64,000 nucleotides of DNA, taken from assembly GCA_963814745.1 (NCBI GenBank), contig CAWFEA010000029.1, forward strand, positions 62,001-126,000, in the 5' to 3' direction. The position numbers and the translations under genes were made by a program. The notes under the pieces are model-generated. The model searched no databases and was not told the DNA's origin. It worked only from the letters and a program-made list of their open reading frames with translations. Positions 1 to 7,120 of the stretch are shown here, one piece after another. Source of the DNA: CAWBRT01 sp963814745 (lineage in GTDB: Bacteria > Acidobacteriota > Terriglobia > Terriglobales > Acidobacteriaceae). The first letter of the stretch is position 1, and each line of letters opens with the position of its first letter.

Positions 1-1
1 C

Positions 2-235
2 TCGCCGCACTCGCTTACCCACCGGCCGCTGGTGCTCAGCGACAAGGTCGCAATCCGCATTCAACTCAGCGAGGACGAGGAAGGGTTCCTCAGCATCGAT
101 GGCCAGGTGGGGTTCCCGATCACGAAGGGCGAATCGATCGAGTGCCGGCGCGCCGCGCACCACGTCAAACTCTTCCGCAAGTCAGGCTCGTACTTCGAAG
201 TGCTGCACGATAAGCTCAAATGGGGCCAGCGCTGA
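2..235 (+). CDS. nadK: NAD kinase, C-terminal part (5' end outside window)
   Basis: This is the last 77 residues of NAD kinase, the cytosolic enzyme that phosphorylates NAD+ to NADP+. The frame is open from the left edge and begins SPHSLTHRPLVLSD, which matches the conserved PHSL-x-x-RP block of the family. The beta-rich tail with DGQVGFPITKGE and a closing HVKLFR-x-G-x-SYFEVL-x-KLKW segment is also typical of the family C-terminus. The stop is at 233-235. A GTG at 32 lies inside the conserved block and is not the real start. The catalytic GGDGT and NE-D motifs lie outside the window. Confidence 0.9.
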   Translation, partial: SPHSLTHRPLVLSDKVAIRIQLSEDEEGFLSIDGQVGFPITKGESIECRRAAHHVKLFRKSGSYFEVLHDKLKWGQR

Positions 236-298
236 GGCGCGGCGCCGCGCTGTTGTTTGCCGCGGGAAAAGCAAGCTCTTTTGCTGCCCGGATGACGC

Positions 299-559
299 TC
301 ACAGGATAGGTGACGACGCTCGCGAACTGAGTTCGGCGAAGCTAGATCTGCGGGTAAGGTTCCCGATCGCCATTGTCGCCCCGCAATTTTCAACATCTTT
401 GAGAACGTCGTGGAGCCAGAAGCGCGCCTCAATCTCGCATTTTTTGGAACAGAAAACGCCCTGCTCGTGGGCACGGCTGCATCCGATGACATATTCGGCG
501 CAGCACCAAACACAGGCGCCAAGCGTGATGCCGGAATTGGAATAACGATCGTTTTGCAT
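299..559 (-). CDS. Small Cys-rich (zinc-finger-like) hypothetical protein
   Basis: An 86-residue protein of unknown function. Cysteines are grouped as ACVWCC near residue 15, a lone Cys near 27, and FCSKKCEIEARFW near residue 36. The F/Y-C-S-x-x-C-E-x-x-A pattern is what treble-clef zinc fingers show at their second Cys pair, so metal binding is likely by inference. No signal peptide or membrane segment is visible. It stands alone, convergent with the upstream nadK gene and divergent from the rhodanese gene. The overlapping plus-strand frames lack any family-like pattern, which is why I prefer this strand. The last 20 or so residues are less protein-like. Confidence 0.5.
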   Translation of the reverse strand: MQNDRYSNSGITLGACVWCCAEYVIGCSRAHEQGVFCSKKCEIEARFWLHDVLKDVENCGATMAIGNLTRRSSFAELSSRASSPIL

Positions 560-874
560 GACGGATGAGTAGCATTTTGGTCCACACGGCGGCCGCGAGA
601 AATCGGTGGAATCGCGCAGAAAGGTCTGGCGATCACCTTAGTCTCGTTTTGCCAAAGGCGTATGGTTGCAAACGAGTGCCGCTAGGTTCCCCGTCGAGCA
701 AATTCCGCAGGGTTCCCGGCGGCGAATCAGGCGCGTGCGCGAGCCTTCGACCAGCACTTCGGCGGCGCGAGGGCGAGTGTTGTAGTTGGATGAGAGCACC
801 ACGCCGCCGGCGGGGCAGCGGCATTTGCCCGCAGCCGCCAGGAAAACTAGAATCACAAACGGGGGAAGGAACAG
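560..874. other. Intergenic stretch without a convincing gene
   Basis: Open frames exist on both strands because of the high GC, but none shows a recognisable motif, a good ribosome binding site or a family-like composition. The only signal I see is the ribosome binding site GGGGGAAGGA just before the rhodanese start at 875. Confidence 0.5.
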
Positions 875-1240
875 ATGCTGGTAGCCGAGTTCAAGCAGTT
901 GCTGGAAGAGGTCCGCCGGGACGGAGTCGAAGAAATCAATGTCATGGATCTGAAAGAGATGCGGGAGGACGACGAGGATTTTCTCCTGATCGATGTGCGC
1001 GAGCCGCAGGAGACAACCGCGGGAATGATTCCCGGGGCCGTGAGTCTTCCCCGGGGAATGTTGGAATTGGATATCGATAAATTCACGACCGACAAAGACA
1101 GACAGATTGTGTTGTATTGCGCCGGCGGCGGACGCTCGCTGCTCTCGGCCTACATGCTGGGGAGGATGGGCTTCCGCAACGTCGTTTCACTGGTCGGCGG
1201 ATACGAGCAGTGGAGCAAGTCTCAACCAAAACCGCAGTAA
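875..1240 (+). CDS. Rhodanese-like domain protein
   Basis: A 121-residue single-domain rhodanese. Residues about 35-45 read FLLIDVREPQE, the usual CH2A-type strand of the fold, and the active-site loop near residue 85 is CAGGGRS with the catalytic Cys present, so sulfurtransferase activity is plausible. The C-terminal VVSLVGGYEQW matches the conserved GG-x-x-W end. The start is well placed after GGGGGAAGGAACAG. An N-terminal helix (LVAEFKQLLEEVRRDGVEEINVMDL) sets the domain about 30 residues in. It lies 20 bases upstream of the metallo-hydrolase gene and is probably cotranscribed with it. The physiological sulfur donor and acceptor cannot be read from sequence. Confidence 0.88.
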   Translation: MLVAEFKQLLEEVRRDGVEEINVMDLKEMREDDEDFLLIDVREPQETTAGMIPGAVSLPRGMLELDIDKFTTDKDRQIVLYCAGGGRSLLSAYMLGRMGFRNVVSLVGGYEQWSKSQPKPQ

Positions 1241-1260
1241 GCTTGCGAAAGGGAATTGCA

Positions 1261-1998
1261 ATGGCGAAATCAGTTCATGCAACCTGGCTTGGTCATTCGA
1301 CGTTTACGATCGAAACACCGGAAGGAAAAACCCTGCTGATCGATCCCTGGGTGAAGAACAATCCGGCCTGTCCGGAAGCGTTGAAGAAGTCCGGAAAGTA
1401 CGATGTTCTGCTCTGCACCCACGGACATTTCGACCACATTGGCGATGCGGTGGAAATCTGCCGGGAGCAGAACCCGACCGTGGTTGGCATCTTTGAACTC
1501 TGCGCCTGGCTGAACAAGCAGGGCGCAAAGCAGATAAGCCCGATGAACAAAGGCGGCTCGCAGACGGTGGAGAACGTGCGCATCACCATGATTCACGCCG
1601 ATCACTCCTGCGGCATCCAGGACAGTGACGGCTCCATCATCTACGGCGGCGAGGCTTGCGGCTTCGTGCTGGAGTTTTCCAACGGGCAAAAAATCTATCA
1701 CGCCGGCGACACCGCGCTGTTTGGCGACATGGCCCTGGTGCGGGAGCTGTATGCGCCGGAAATCGTGATGCTGCCCATCGGCGATCACTTCACCATGGGA
1801 CCGCGCGAGGCGGAATATGCCTGCCGTTTATTGAAGCCCAAAGTCCTGGTGCCGATGCACTTCGGCACGTTTCCGCTGTTGACCGGCAAGCCGGGCGCGC
1901 TGAAGAAAGCGGCCGCCGAGCAGGGCTTCGAGTTGATGGAGTTCACCCCGGGCGAGCGCAAGGAACTGCGCGCAGGCCAACTGGTCGGGTCACGATAG
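1261..1998 (+). CDS. UPF0173 family metal-dependent hydrolase
   Basis: A 245-residue metallo-beta-lactamase-fold hydrolase of the UPF0173 (YtkL-like) family. The start is the ATG at 1261, preceded by GAAAGGGAATTGCA; a longer upstream frame exists but overlaps the rhodanese gene. Residues 7-17 read ATWLGHSTFTI and the metal motif THGHFDHIGD follows near residue 57. Further metal-ligand regions are YHAGDTALFGDM near 145, and PIGDHFTMGP and PMHFGTFP towards the C-terminus. These are the standard family signatures. The substrate of UPF0173 proteins is not established, and nothing here narrows it. It probably shares an operon with the upstream rhodanese. Confidence 0.9.
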   Translation: MAKSVHATWLGHSTFTIETPEGKTLLIDPWVKNNPACPEALKKSGKYDVLLCTHGHFDHIGDAVEICREQNPTVVGIFELCAWLNKQGAKQISPMNKGGSQTVENVRITMIHADHSCGIQDSDGSIIYGGEACGFVLEFSNGQKIYHAGDTALFGDMALVRELYAPEIVMLPIGDHFTMGPREAEYACRLLKPKVLVPMHFGTFPLLTGKPGALKKAAAEQGFELMEFTPGERKELRAGQLVGSR

Positions 1999-2041
1999 GC
2001 TACCAGCGTAGTGTCCCGAAAAGTCGCGACATAATTTCGGA

Positions 2042-2182
2042 TGTCATGCTGAGCGCAGCGAAGCATCCCGGAAAACTGTCCCAGCCAGCACTGCTTTGGG
2101 CTTTTTGATGAAATCCTTCGGCTGCACCTCAGCCGCACGCGGTGCTGGGATTCTTCGCTCGCTCCGCTCGCTCAGAATGACA
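2042..2182. repeat. Dispersed inverted-end repeat, copy 1
   Basis: A 141-base non-coding element. It begins TGTCATGCTGAGCG and ends CGCTCAGAATGACA, so the ends are inverted repeats matching at 13 of 14 positions. The left end is followed by CAGCGAAGCATCCC, and an internal GGGATTCTTCGCTCGCTCCG precedes the right end. A second copy lies at 58499-58636 with the same ends and similar internal blocks. It has no reading frame of its own and sits between convergent genes. It could be a miniature non-autonomous mobile element or a REP-like structured repeat. Confidence 0.75.
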
Positions 2183-2214
2183 CTTCAAAAAGTTATTGCG
2201 CGAATAGGGGCTGG

Positions 2215-2330
2215 CGACCGAAGGATCGGCTCTATTTTCAGTACGCGCAGACAGCAGATCCTTCGCTACTCCACCCCAGCAACGGCAAAGGCGGCCGTCG
2301 CCGGGGGCCCCGGCACGCTCCGGATGACAC
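2215..2330. repeat. Related degenerate repeat
   Basis: Immediately after the first repeat copy, this stretch contains GACCGAAGGATCGG, then GCAGATCCTTCGCTACTCC, and ends CGGATGACAC. It shares the ATCCTTCGCT and GGATGACA style of the neighbouring element in degenerate form. No gene is present between 1999 and 2357 apart from these repeats. I regard it as a diverged member of the same family, with modest confidence. Confidence 0.4.
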
Positions 2331-2357
2331 CTCAAAGAACAGTTTTGCAGCAGCCTG

Positions 2358-3128
2358 CTAGATCGACTTCACCGGGAGCGCCAGCAGGTCATCGACAAGT
2401 CCAATTTCCTTCTGCACAAAAGGTTCGGCGTATCTCACTCCGGCCAGCAATCCGTAGAACGACGCCATGGCTTCAAGGCGCTGACGGATTTCGGCCTGCA
2501 TCGGAAACAGGCCGGCGCCCGCGCTCTGGTCGGCGTACTGCGACTGGTAGGCCATCAGCGCCTGAAAGCGGGTCTCAAACTGATCGGTGATGTCAACGAC
2601 GAAAGACGGCCGCACGTCAAAATAAAGAGAGGCGTAGACGATCTTGAAGGGGCGGTGTGGGGAAAGCTTGGCAATTGCCTCAAGCTCCTCCGCCGCGGCC
2701 GGCCCGGGCGAGGCGGACGTCTGCGCTTGACCGAGTTTGGCGAGGCCGGCGAGGAAGCAGGCCTCATAGCCGAGCGTGGCGCAAGTGTAGTGATCGGGAT
2801 GGCGTCCCTGCCAATAGGGAAGGACGACGACGCGAGGCCGCTGCTGGCGCAGCACGCGAGCGATTTTAAGGCGATTCTGCCAAGTGTTTTCCACGCGACC
2901 ATCAGGGATGTCGAGCGCCGCTCGCCACGAGACGCGCAGCAGGGCGGCAGCGCGGTCGGCTTCGCGGGCGCGATCTTCGGCGCTGCCGCGCGTGCCCATC
3001 TCTCCCTGAGTGAGATCGAGAATGCCGGTGCGATGGCCGCGCTGGGCCATCTTGAGCAAGGTGCCGCCGCAGGTCTGCTCGACGTCGTCGCGGTGGGCGG
3101 CAATGGCCAGGATGTCGATGTTATTCAT
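2358..3128 (-). CDS. bshB1: Bacillithiol biosynthesis deacetylase BshB1 (PIG-L/LmbE family)
   Basis: A 256-residue zinc N-deacetylase of the LmbE/PIG-L family. The BshB1 branch removes acetyl from GlcNAc-malate in bacillithiol synthesis. The N-terminal motif is AIAAHRDDVEQTCGGTL, where the family usually has AHPDD; the Pro is Arg here, but the metal-binding His and Asp residues are kept. TQGEMGTRGS follows, then the second metal site in WQGRHPDHYTC near residue 110. Length and the C-terminal region with YQSQY and PFVQKEIGLVDDL fit BshB1. The start overlaps the stop of the upstream membrane-protein gene by four bases (ATGA), so the two are probably translationally coupled. The other bacillithiol genes are not in the window, so the pathway assignment rests on family resemblance. 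Confidence 0.85.
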   Translation of the reverse strand: MNNIDILAIAAHRDDVEQTCGGTLLKMAQRGHRTGILDLTQGEMGTRGSAEDRAREADRAAALLRVSWRAALDIPDGRVENTWQNRLKIARVLRQQRPRVVVLPYWQGRHPDHYTCATLGYEACFLAGLAKLGQAQTSASPGPAAAEELEAIAKLSPHRPFKIVYASLYFDVRPSFVVDITDQFETRFQALMAYQSQYADQSAGAGLFPMQAEIRQRLEAMASFYGLLAGVRYAEPFVQKEIGLVDDLLALPVKSI

Positions 3129-3589
3129 TGGTTAGCTACCGTCAGCGCGAGCCAGACATAAGCGGATGAGAATGAAAGAAGCGTAGAGAATCCAAAAGCT
3201 TGGATGAGCGAGTATTTAGCACGGGTATACGAGTTGGGATGATGGAGGAACATCTCGTAAAAGTAGGCGAGCAGACCGATAAAGCAGACACCGTAGACGA
3301 CTGATAGGCCCAGGAGCACTAATGGGGAAGCGTAGTACCATGGCAAATGTCCACCGCTGCCGCCACGCAAAATGGAAGAGCCCGCGAGCAAAACAACCGA
3401 TCCGCTAGCAAGGCCGATCACCGTTTCGGCGATCTTGGCGTAAGTTGCTAGTCGCGCCTCAAAGCTGCCAGGTCCCCGAGGTTCGAACGTAAAACTGTGG
3501 AACCCGCTTGTACAACAGTACGCAATTGACCAGACCGCGCCAAACAAGGCCGCACCGACGATAGCGCCACCAGTGCCGGGTAGCATCAT
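3125..3589 (-). CDS. Hypothetical membrane protein
   Basis: A 154-residue protein with about four hydrophobic segments: residues about 8-28, 52-72, 84-108 and 132-152. A short soluble loop containing FTFEPRGPGSFEARL sits between the first two. No family is recognised. It is directly upstream of bshB1 with an ATGA overlap, so it is probably made from the same message. Base composition is somewhat less GC-rich than its neighbours, which could mean a foreign origin. No function can be assigned. Confidence 0.65.
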   Translation of the reverse strand: MMLPGTGGAIVGAALFGAVWSIAYCCTSGFHSFTFEPRGPGSFEARLATYAKIAETVIGLASGSVVLLAGSSILRGGSGGHLPWYYASPLVLLGLSVVYGVCFIGLLAYFYEMFLHHPNSYTRAKYSLIQAFGFSTLLSFSSAYVWLALTVANQ

Positions 3590-3621
3590 GGGTCGTTAGA
3601 CCTCCGCGAAGCCTTAGTCGC

Positions 3622-4518
3622 CTACTTCTTGCGCTCGACCAGATAGCGCGCTATGGCCTCAAGCGTATCGGCGCGAGCGCCAAAGCTGTCGAGCGCCGCG
3701 CACGCCTGGGCAATGAGCTGATCCGCCATGCGCGCTGATTTTTCCAGTCCATAGAGCGAGGGATACGTCACCTTTTCGACGGCGAGATCCTTGCCGGCGG
3801 TCTTGCCCAACTGCTCGGAGGTCTGGGTCACGTCAAGAATGTCGTCGGCAATCTGGAAAGCCAGGCCGGCGGCGCGTCCGAATTCGCGCACCCGCTGCAG
3901 CTCCGTAGCCGTGGCGTTGGCATAAATGCAGCCTGAGATGAGACAGGCCGTAATTAGCGCCCCGGTCTTGGAACGGTGAATGTATTCCAGAGTCTTGGCG
4001 TCGGGCTTGGTGTGCTCCGCCTCAAGGTCCAGCACCTGGCCGCCGATCATGCCGTCGATGGTGCCGGTGGCATGGGCAATTTCTTCGATGATGCGCACCC
4101 GCGCCTCGGCCGTACACTGCAAGCGCGCCAATACCTCGTAGGCAAAGGTTTGCAGGGCGTCGCCGGCGAGAATCGCGGTGGCCTCGTTGAAAGCGACGTG
4201 GCAGGTGGGGCGTCCGCGGCAAAGATCGTCGTTGTCGAGCGCCGGCAGATCGTCGTGGATGAGCGAATACGTGTGCAGCATTTCAATCGCGGCGCCGAGG
4301 TCGGCAATGCCCGGCGGCAGCGCGCCGGAACCATCTCCGGCGAAGACCATGCGCGCCGCTTCCATGCACAAGATGGGACGAAGGCGCTTGCCACCGGCAA
4401 AGACGCTGTGGCGCATGGCAAGGTGGATCGAAGGCGGATACTCAGTGCCCGGCGGTAAGAGGCGTTCGAGCGCCTCATCGGCGGCCTGCTGGCCTTGGTG
4501 AAGAATCTCTTTGAGCAT
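3622..4518 (-). CDS. ispA: Polyprenyl synthetase (farnesyl diphosphate synthase type)
   Basis: A 298-residue trans-isoprenyl diphosphate synthase, which condenses isopentenyl diphosphate onto allylic diphosphates in the cytosol. The FAGGKRLRP substrate site lies near residue 41. The first Asp-rich motif is DDLPALDNDD, with the bacterial four-residue spacing of FPP/GGPP synthases. GDALQTFAYE follows, then the second Asp-rich motif in FQIADDILDV near residue 222. Length fits short-chain enzymes such as IspA. Chain length cannot be fixed from this alone, so a geranylgeranyl product is possible. It lies 30 bases downstream of nothing recognisable and may be monocistronic. Confidence 0.88.
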   Translation of the reverse strand: MLKEILHQGQQAADEALERLLPPGTEYPPSIHLAMRHSVFAGGKRLRPILCMEAARMVFAGDGSGALPPGIADLGAAIEMLHTYSLIHDDLPALDNDDLCRGRPTCHVAFNEATAILAGDALQTFAYEVLARLQCTAEARVRIIEEIAHATGTIDGMIGGQVLDLEAEHTKPDAKTLEYIHRSKTGALITACLISGCIYANATATELQRVREFGRAAGLAFQIADDILDVTQTSEQLGKTAGKDLAVEKVTYPSLYGLEKSARMADQLIAQACAALDSFGARADTLEAIARYLVERKK

Positions 4519-4739
4519 AGGCTAAGAGCCGCAGTATACAGGATGCACTCGCAATCGCACAGCGTTGAGCAAGTGAGCCATTCAGACTCGTTTCTCAAAT
4601 CGCCGTCGCGGATTCCCACGTTACAAAAATGATCCGCAGCCCCGGCTTCCGGGCCGGCCTAAACGCCATGTCTGACGGCCCCGGGCGGCTCCGGGCGGCA
4701 CCGGAACGAAGCCGTGCCGCATAAAGAACAAACGAAAAA

Positions 4740-5415
4740 TTACCATTCCTCGACGGCAATGGCACGGATGGGCGAAGCTGTAAGTCCGATAAAGTGCAGT
4801 GGAAGCCCGATAAAAAAGAGCCGCGTTTTGGAGAGCTTGTCCAGGTTGACCAGATTCTCGATGATGCCGATTTCCTTGCCTAACAGTTCCATGTGAGCTG
4901 GGCGCTGCATGTCATTGCCGGTGTCCGCATTCGGCAAATCCAGGCCAACCGATTTAATTTTTCTTGCGCTCATCCACTTGGCGGCGAGCAAGCTTATGCC
5001 GGCGGCCTTAAAAATTTCGTCGCCCCAGCGAGCCGGGCCAGGTTCGCAGCAGAAGGATGTCGTGCGGCTTGACTTGTTCGCCTTTGGCGGCCAGTTTTTT
5101 CTCCAGAATCTCAACGGTAACGGGCTGATCCGCCGGCTTATCGGACAGGTCGAGATAAATGGCTTCTCCGAGGGTGTTTTCGAGTGGAACGGCGTCCATC
5201 GACTTTCCGTCGGGAATAAAGTGCAGAGGTGCGTCAAGATGAGTACCGATATGATCGCAGATCAGCAGCAATTTGCTGGCGTATCCCTTGCAGGGCGATT
5301 GATATCTGGGGGCGGTGAACCAGTGAGTTACATGGTCGGTGATGATAGTTTCAGGGTGAGTAGGATTGGTTTTCAGCCCTGGCGGAAGCGGCAGCGTCAA
5401 ATCCACGATCTTCAT
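4740..5415 (-). CDS. Cyclase family protein (PF04199-like), frameshifted
   Basis: A member of the cyclase/kynurenine-formamidase-like family (metal-dependent amide or lactam hydrolases). The first frame (5415 to about 5030) starts MKIVDLTLPLPPGL and carries the family motif HIGTHLDAPLHF near residue 55, with the metal-binding His and Asp residues intact. The sequence then continues in another frame as WGDEIFKAAGISLLAAKW through VGLDLPNADTG and ends AIAVEEW at 4740. One single-base change near 5025-5035 separates the halves, so the product would be about 225 residues, the family's usual length. I suspect a sequence error because both halves are well conserved. The substrate is unknown. A second family member lies at 32785-33616. 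Confidence 0.7.
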
Positions 5416-5500
5416 GTCTTCCCTCCTGCTGGCGGTAAGGCGGTCAGCGCAGCTTGCATGATAGCCAAGCTACACGTCCAGCATAAAGGGATTTCAGACG

Positions 5501-5740
5501 CTACACTAGTCCGGAGCCAGGCAATCCGACGGCTTCGCGATGCTTCTCCGGCGGGGAGACTTCGCCGGCGACAATCTTCATTCTGCGCCAGTCATAGGGA
5601 AATTCCTTGCCGCAACCCAGGCAGACGACGTAGGTTCCGGTGGGTCCGGCGGCAAAACAGCTATGCCGATTTTTAGGCGTGAGGGGGAAGCTCGTGTTCT
5701 TGTGAGTACATCCGAATATTGCATTCAGGAATTCCGACAT
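5501..5740 (-). CDS. Small Cys-pair protein, hypothetical
   Basis: A 79-residue protein read from the ATG at 5740, which follows GGGAGGGCGCG; the longer upstream frame has no such site. A Cys in IFGCTHKNTSFPLT and a CLGCGKEFPYDW knuckle near residue 43 suggest a zinc-binding fold, possibly with HSCFA as an extra ligand. No membrane segment is seen. The protein ends with a flexible, charged tail. I do not recognise a characterised family. The gene stands alone between the cyclase and the anti-sigma gene. Confidence 0.6.
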   Translation of the reverse strand: MSEFLNAIFGCTHKNTSFPLTPKNRHSCFAAGPTGTYVVCLGCGKEFPYDWRRMKIVAGEVSPPEKHREAVGLPGSGLV

Positions 5741-5930
5741 CGCGCCCTCCCTGATCTCGATTACTTGCGCCGTAAACTCAGGCCATCCACTTGCACTAGC
5801 TATATAGATTCGATGGCACGAGAAAAGGTTCGCGTGATTCGGAGGACAAAATCCTGATTTGCAAAGCAATGAAAATGAAGGAAATTACCGTGCGCCAAGC
5901 AGGAACTCAGGTGAGAGACTCGGGTGTTTC

Positions 5931-6182
5931 CTAAGCTTCGGTTTTTGACTTGTGTTGCTTGCACTTGCTGACGATGGCGGTGCGCAGGCGGGTCCGCAGA
6001 TCGTCAGGCAGTTCGAACAACTGGGAGTCGCGATAAATCTCGATGGTGCGCTTGGTAGTATTGCAAACAACATAACAGTTGTGGCACCACTGCAGGTGCT
6101 CTTCCAACTCAGCCCGGGTGCGCTGATCGATCGTGTTGTCCAGGTAGTCCGTAAGCTCCTTCAAAAACTCAGAGCAAGTCAC
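5931..6182 (-). CDS. Putative zinc-finger anti-sigma factor
   Basis: An 83-residue protein with the zf-HC2 anti-sigma signature: an acidic helix (MTCSEFLKELTDYLDNTI) and then EEHLQWCHNCYVVC near residue 27, giving the H-x3-C-x2-C zinc site. There is no membrane segment, so it would act in the cytosol, as soluble zinc anti-sigma factors do. It overlaps the stop of the ECF sigma gene by four bases (ATGA), the normal arrangement for a sigma/anti-sigma pair. By inference it binds and restrains that sigma factor. The inducing signal is unknown; soluble zinc anti-sigma factors often respond to thiol oxidation. Confidence 0.85.
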   Translation of the reverse strand: MTCSEFLKELTDYLDNTIDQRTRAELEEHLQWCHNCYVVCNTTKRTIEIYRDSQLFELPDDLRTRLRTAIVSKCKQHKSKTEA

Positions 6183-6805
6183 TGTCCACCATCTCCATTA
6201 CGCCGTTTGAAGAACTTGTTCAGCCGCTCACGCAACTGCAAACGAGCGCGGAGCAAGCGCGACTTCACGGCCGGAATACTAAGATTGAGAGCTTCAGCGG
6301 TTTCCTCGGTGCTCAAGCCTTCTACATCGCGCAATACGAACACCGTGCGGAAACCGGTTGGCAGACCCTGAATGGTTTTGCCCAATATGTCCTTAAGCTC
6401 AGCCTGACTATACAACTGTTCCGGGTTGGGAGACCAATCCGCGACCTCGCGCGGCATGGAATCCTCTTCCGTCTTTATATCTTCGTCGAGAGATACGGTT
6501 CGTTCCGGGCGTCGCCGCCGCAAACGCATGAGTGCTTCATTGACGGTAATCCTGACCAGCCAGGTATAAAACTTCGACTGGCCTTGAAACTGTGCCAGGT
6601 TCTGGAACGCCTTCAGGAACGCGTCCTGGACGACGTCCTCCGCATCCTCCCGGTTCTGCGTGATGTGTTGAGCGATGCGAAACACGTTACGGTCGTAACG
6701 CCGCACCAGTTGCTCAAATGCACCAACGTCTCCGTTGCGGGCCGCACCGACCAGTACGGATTCGTCGCTAACCGGCTCACCTATTTTGGATTCGATGGCT
6801 CCCAT
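6179..6805 (-). CDS. RNA polymerase ECF sigma factor (sigma-70 family)
   Basis: A 208-residue ECF sigma factor. Region 2 is clear, with AFEQLVRRYDRNVFRIA and DAEDVVQDAFLKAF near residues 56-70, then SKFYTWLVRITVNEA for promoter melting and -10 contact. Region 4 is FRTVFVLRDVEGLSTEETA followed by the helix-turn-helix LNLSIPAVKSRLLRARLQL. The linker with an acidic DEDIKTEEDS is somewhat long. It is cotranscribed with the overlapping anti-sigma gene. The start follows a GGAACAGGA site. Its upstream region carries a palindrome overlapping a sigma-70-like promoter, a plausible regulatory point. Confidence 0.92.
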   Translation of the reverse strand: MGAIESKIGEPVSDESVLVGAARNGDVGAFEQLVRRYDRNVFRIAQHITQNREDAEDVVQDAFLKAFQNLAQFQGQSKFYTWLVRITVNEALMRLRRRRPERTVSLDEDIKTEEDSMPREVADWSPNPEQLYSQAELKDILGKTIQGLPTGFRTVFVLRDVEGLSTEETAEALNLSIPAVKSRLLRARLQLRERLNKFFKRRNGDGGQ

Positions 6806-6860
6806 TCCTGTTCCGATTCAAAGATTTCCAGATCAGCGGTCGAAGATAAATCTTGATTCG

Positions 6861-6892
6861 ATTATATGGGTTCAGACTTAGTTCTGTCTGAA
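6861..6892 (-). promoter_or_regulatory. Putative promoter with overlapping palindrome upstream of the ECF sigma gene
   Basis: Read on the minus strand, CAGACA and TATAAT are separated by 18 bases, a fair sigma-70-like pair about 60 bases before the sigma-factor start. The perfect inverted repeat TTCAGAC-N8-GTCTGAA (6871-6892) covers the -35 region. A repressor or activator binding there would control the sigma/anti-sigma pair. The binding protein is not identifiable. Confidence 0.4.
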
Positions 6893-7012
6893 ATCCGGCC
6901 CGCGCTTCTCGACTCTAGTCATCGGCGCGCTTCCATGTCATTCTAACCGTGACGGGCGATTCCGGCGAGGGCTCAAGAGGTGTGCAGTTTGGTCCACGCC
7001 CCAGTTGACCGC

Positions 7013-7041
7013 TTTGTTTGCCGACAAAGCCATTTTATAAT
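7013..7041 (+). promoter_or_regulatory. Putative sigma-70-type promoter
   Basis: TTTGTT (7013-7018) and TATAAT (7036-7041) are separated by exactly 17 bases. A transcript would start near 7048. This places the upstream in-frame ATG codons at or before the transcript start and supports the GTG at 7121 as the start of the following gene. Confidence 0.45.
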
Positions 7042-7120
7042 CATGCGGTTAGCAGCCGCGGCGGGACGAGTCGAAATCGGCCAGGATGGTTCGCGGCAGT
7101 CCGCGGCGCAGGAGAGCAAC

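Noticed and set aside
638..856. Cys-containing minus-strand frame before the rhodanese gene
   Set aside because: Cys residues are scattered without pairs in a fold-like spacing and no ribosome binding site is seen.
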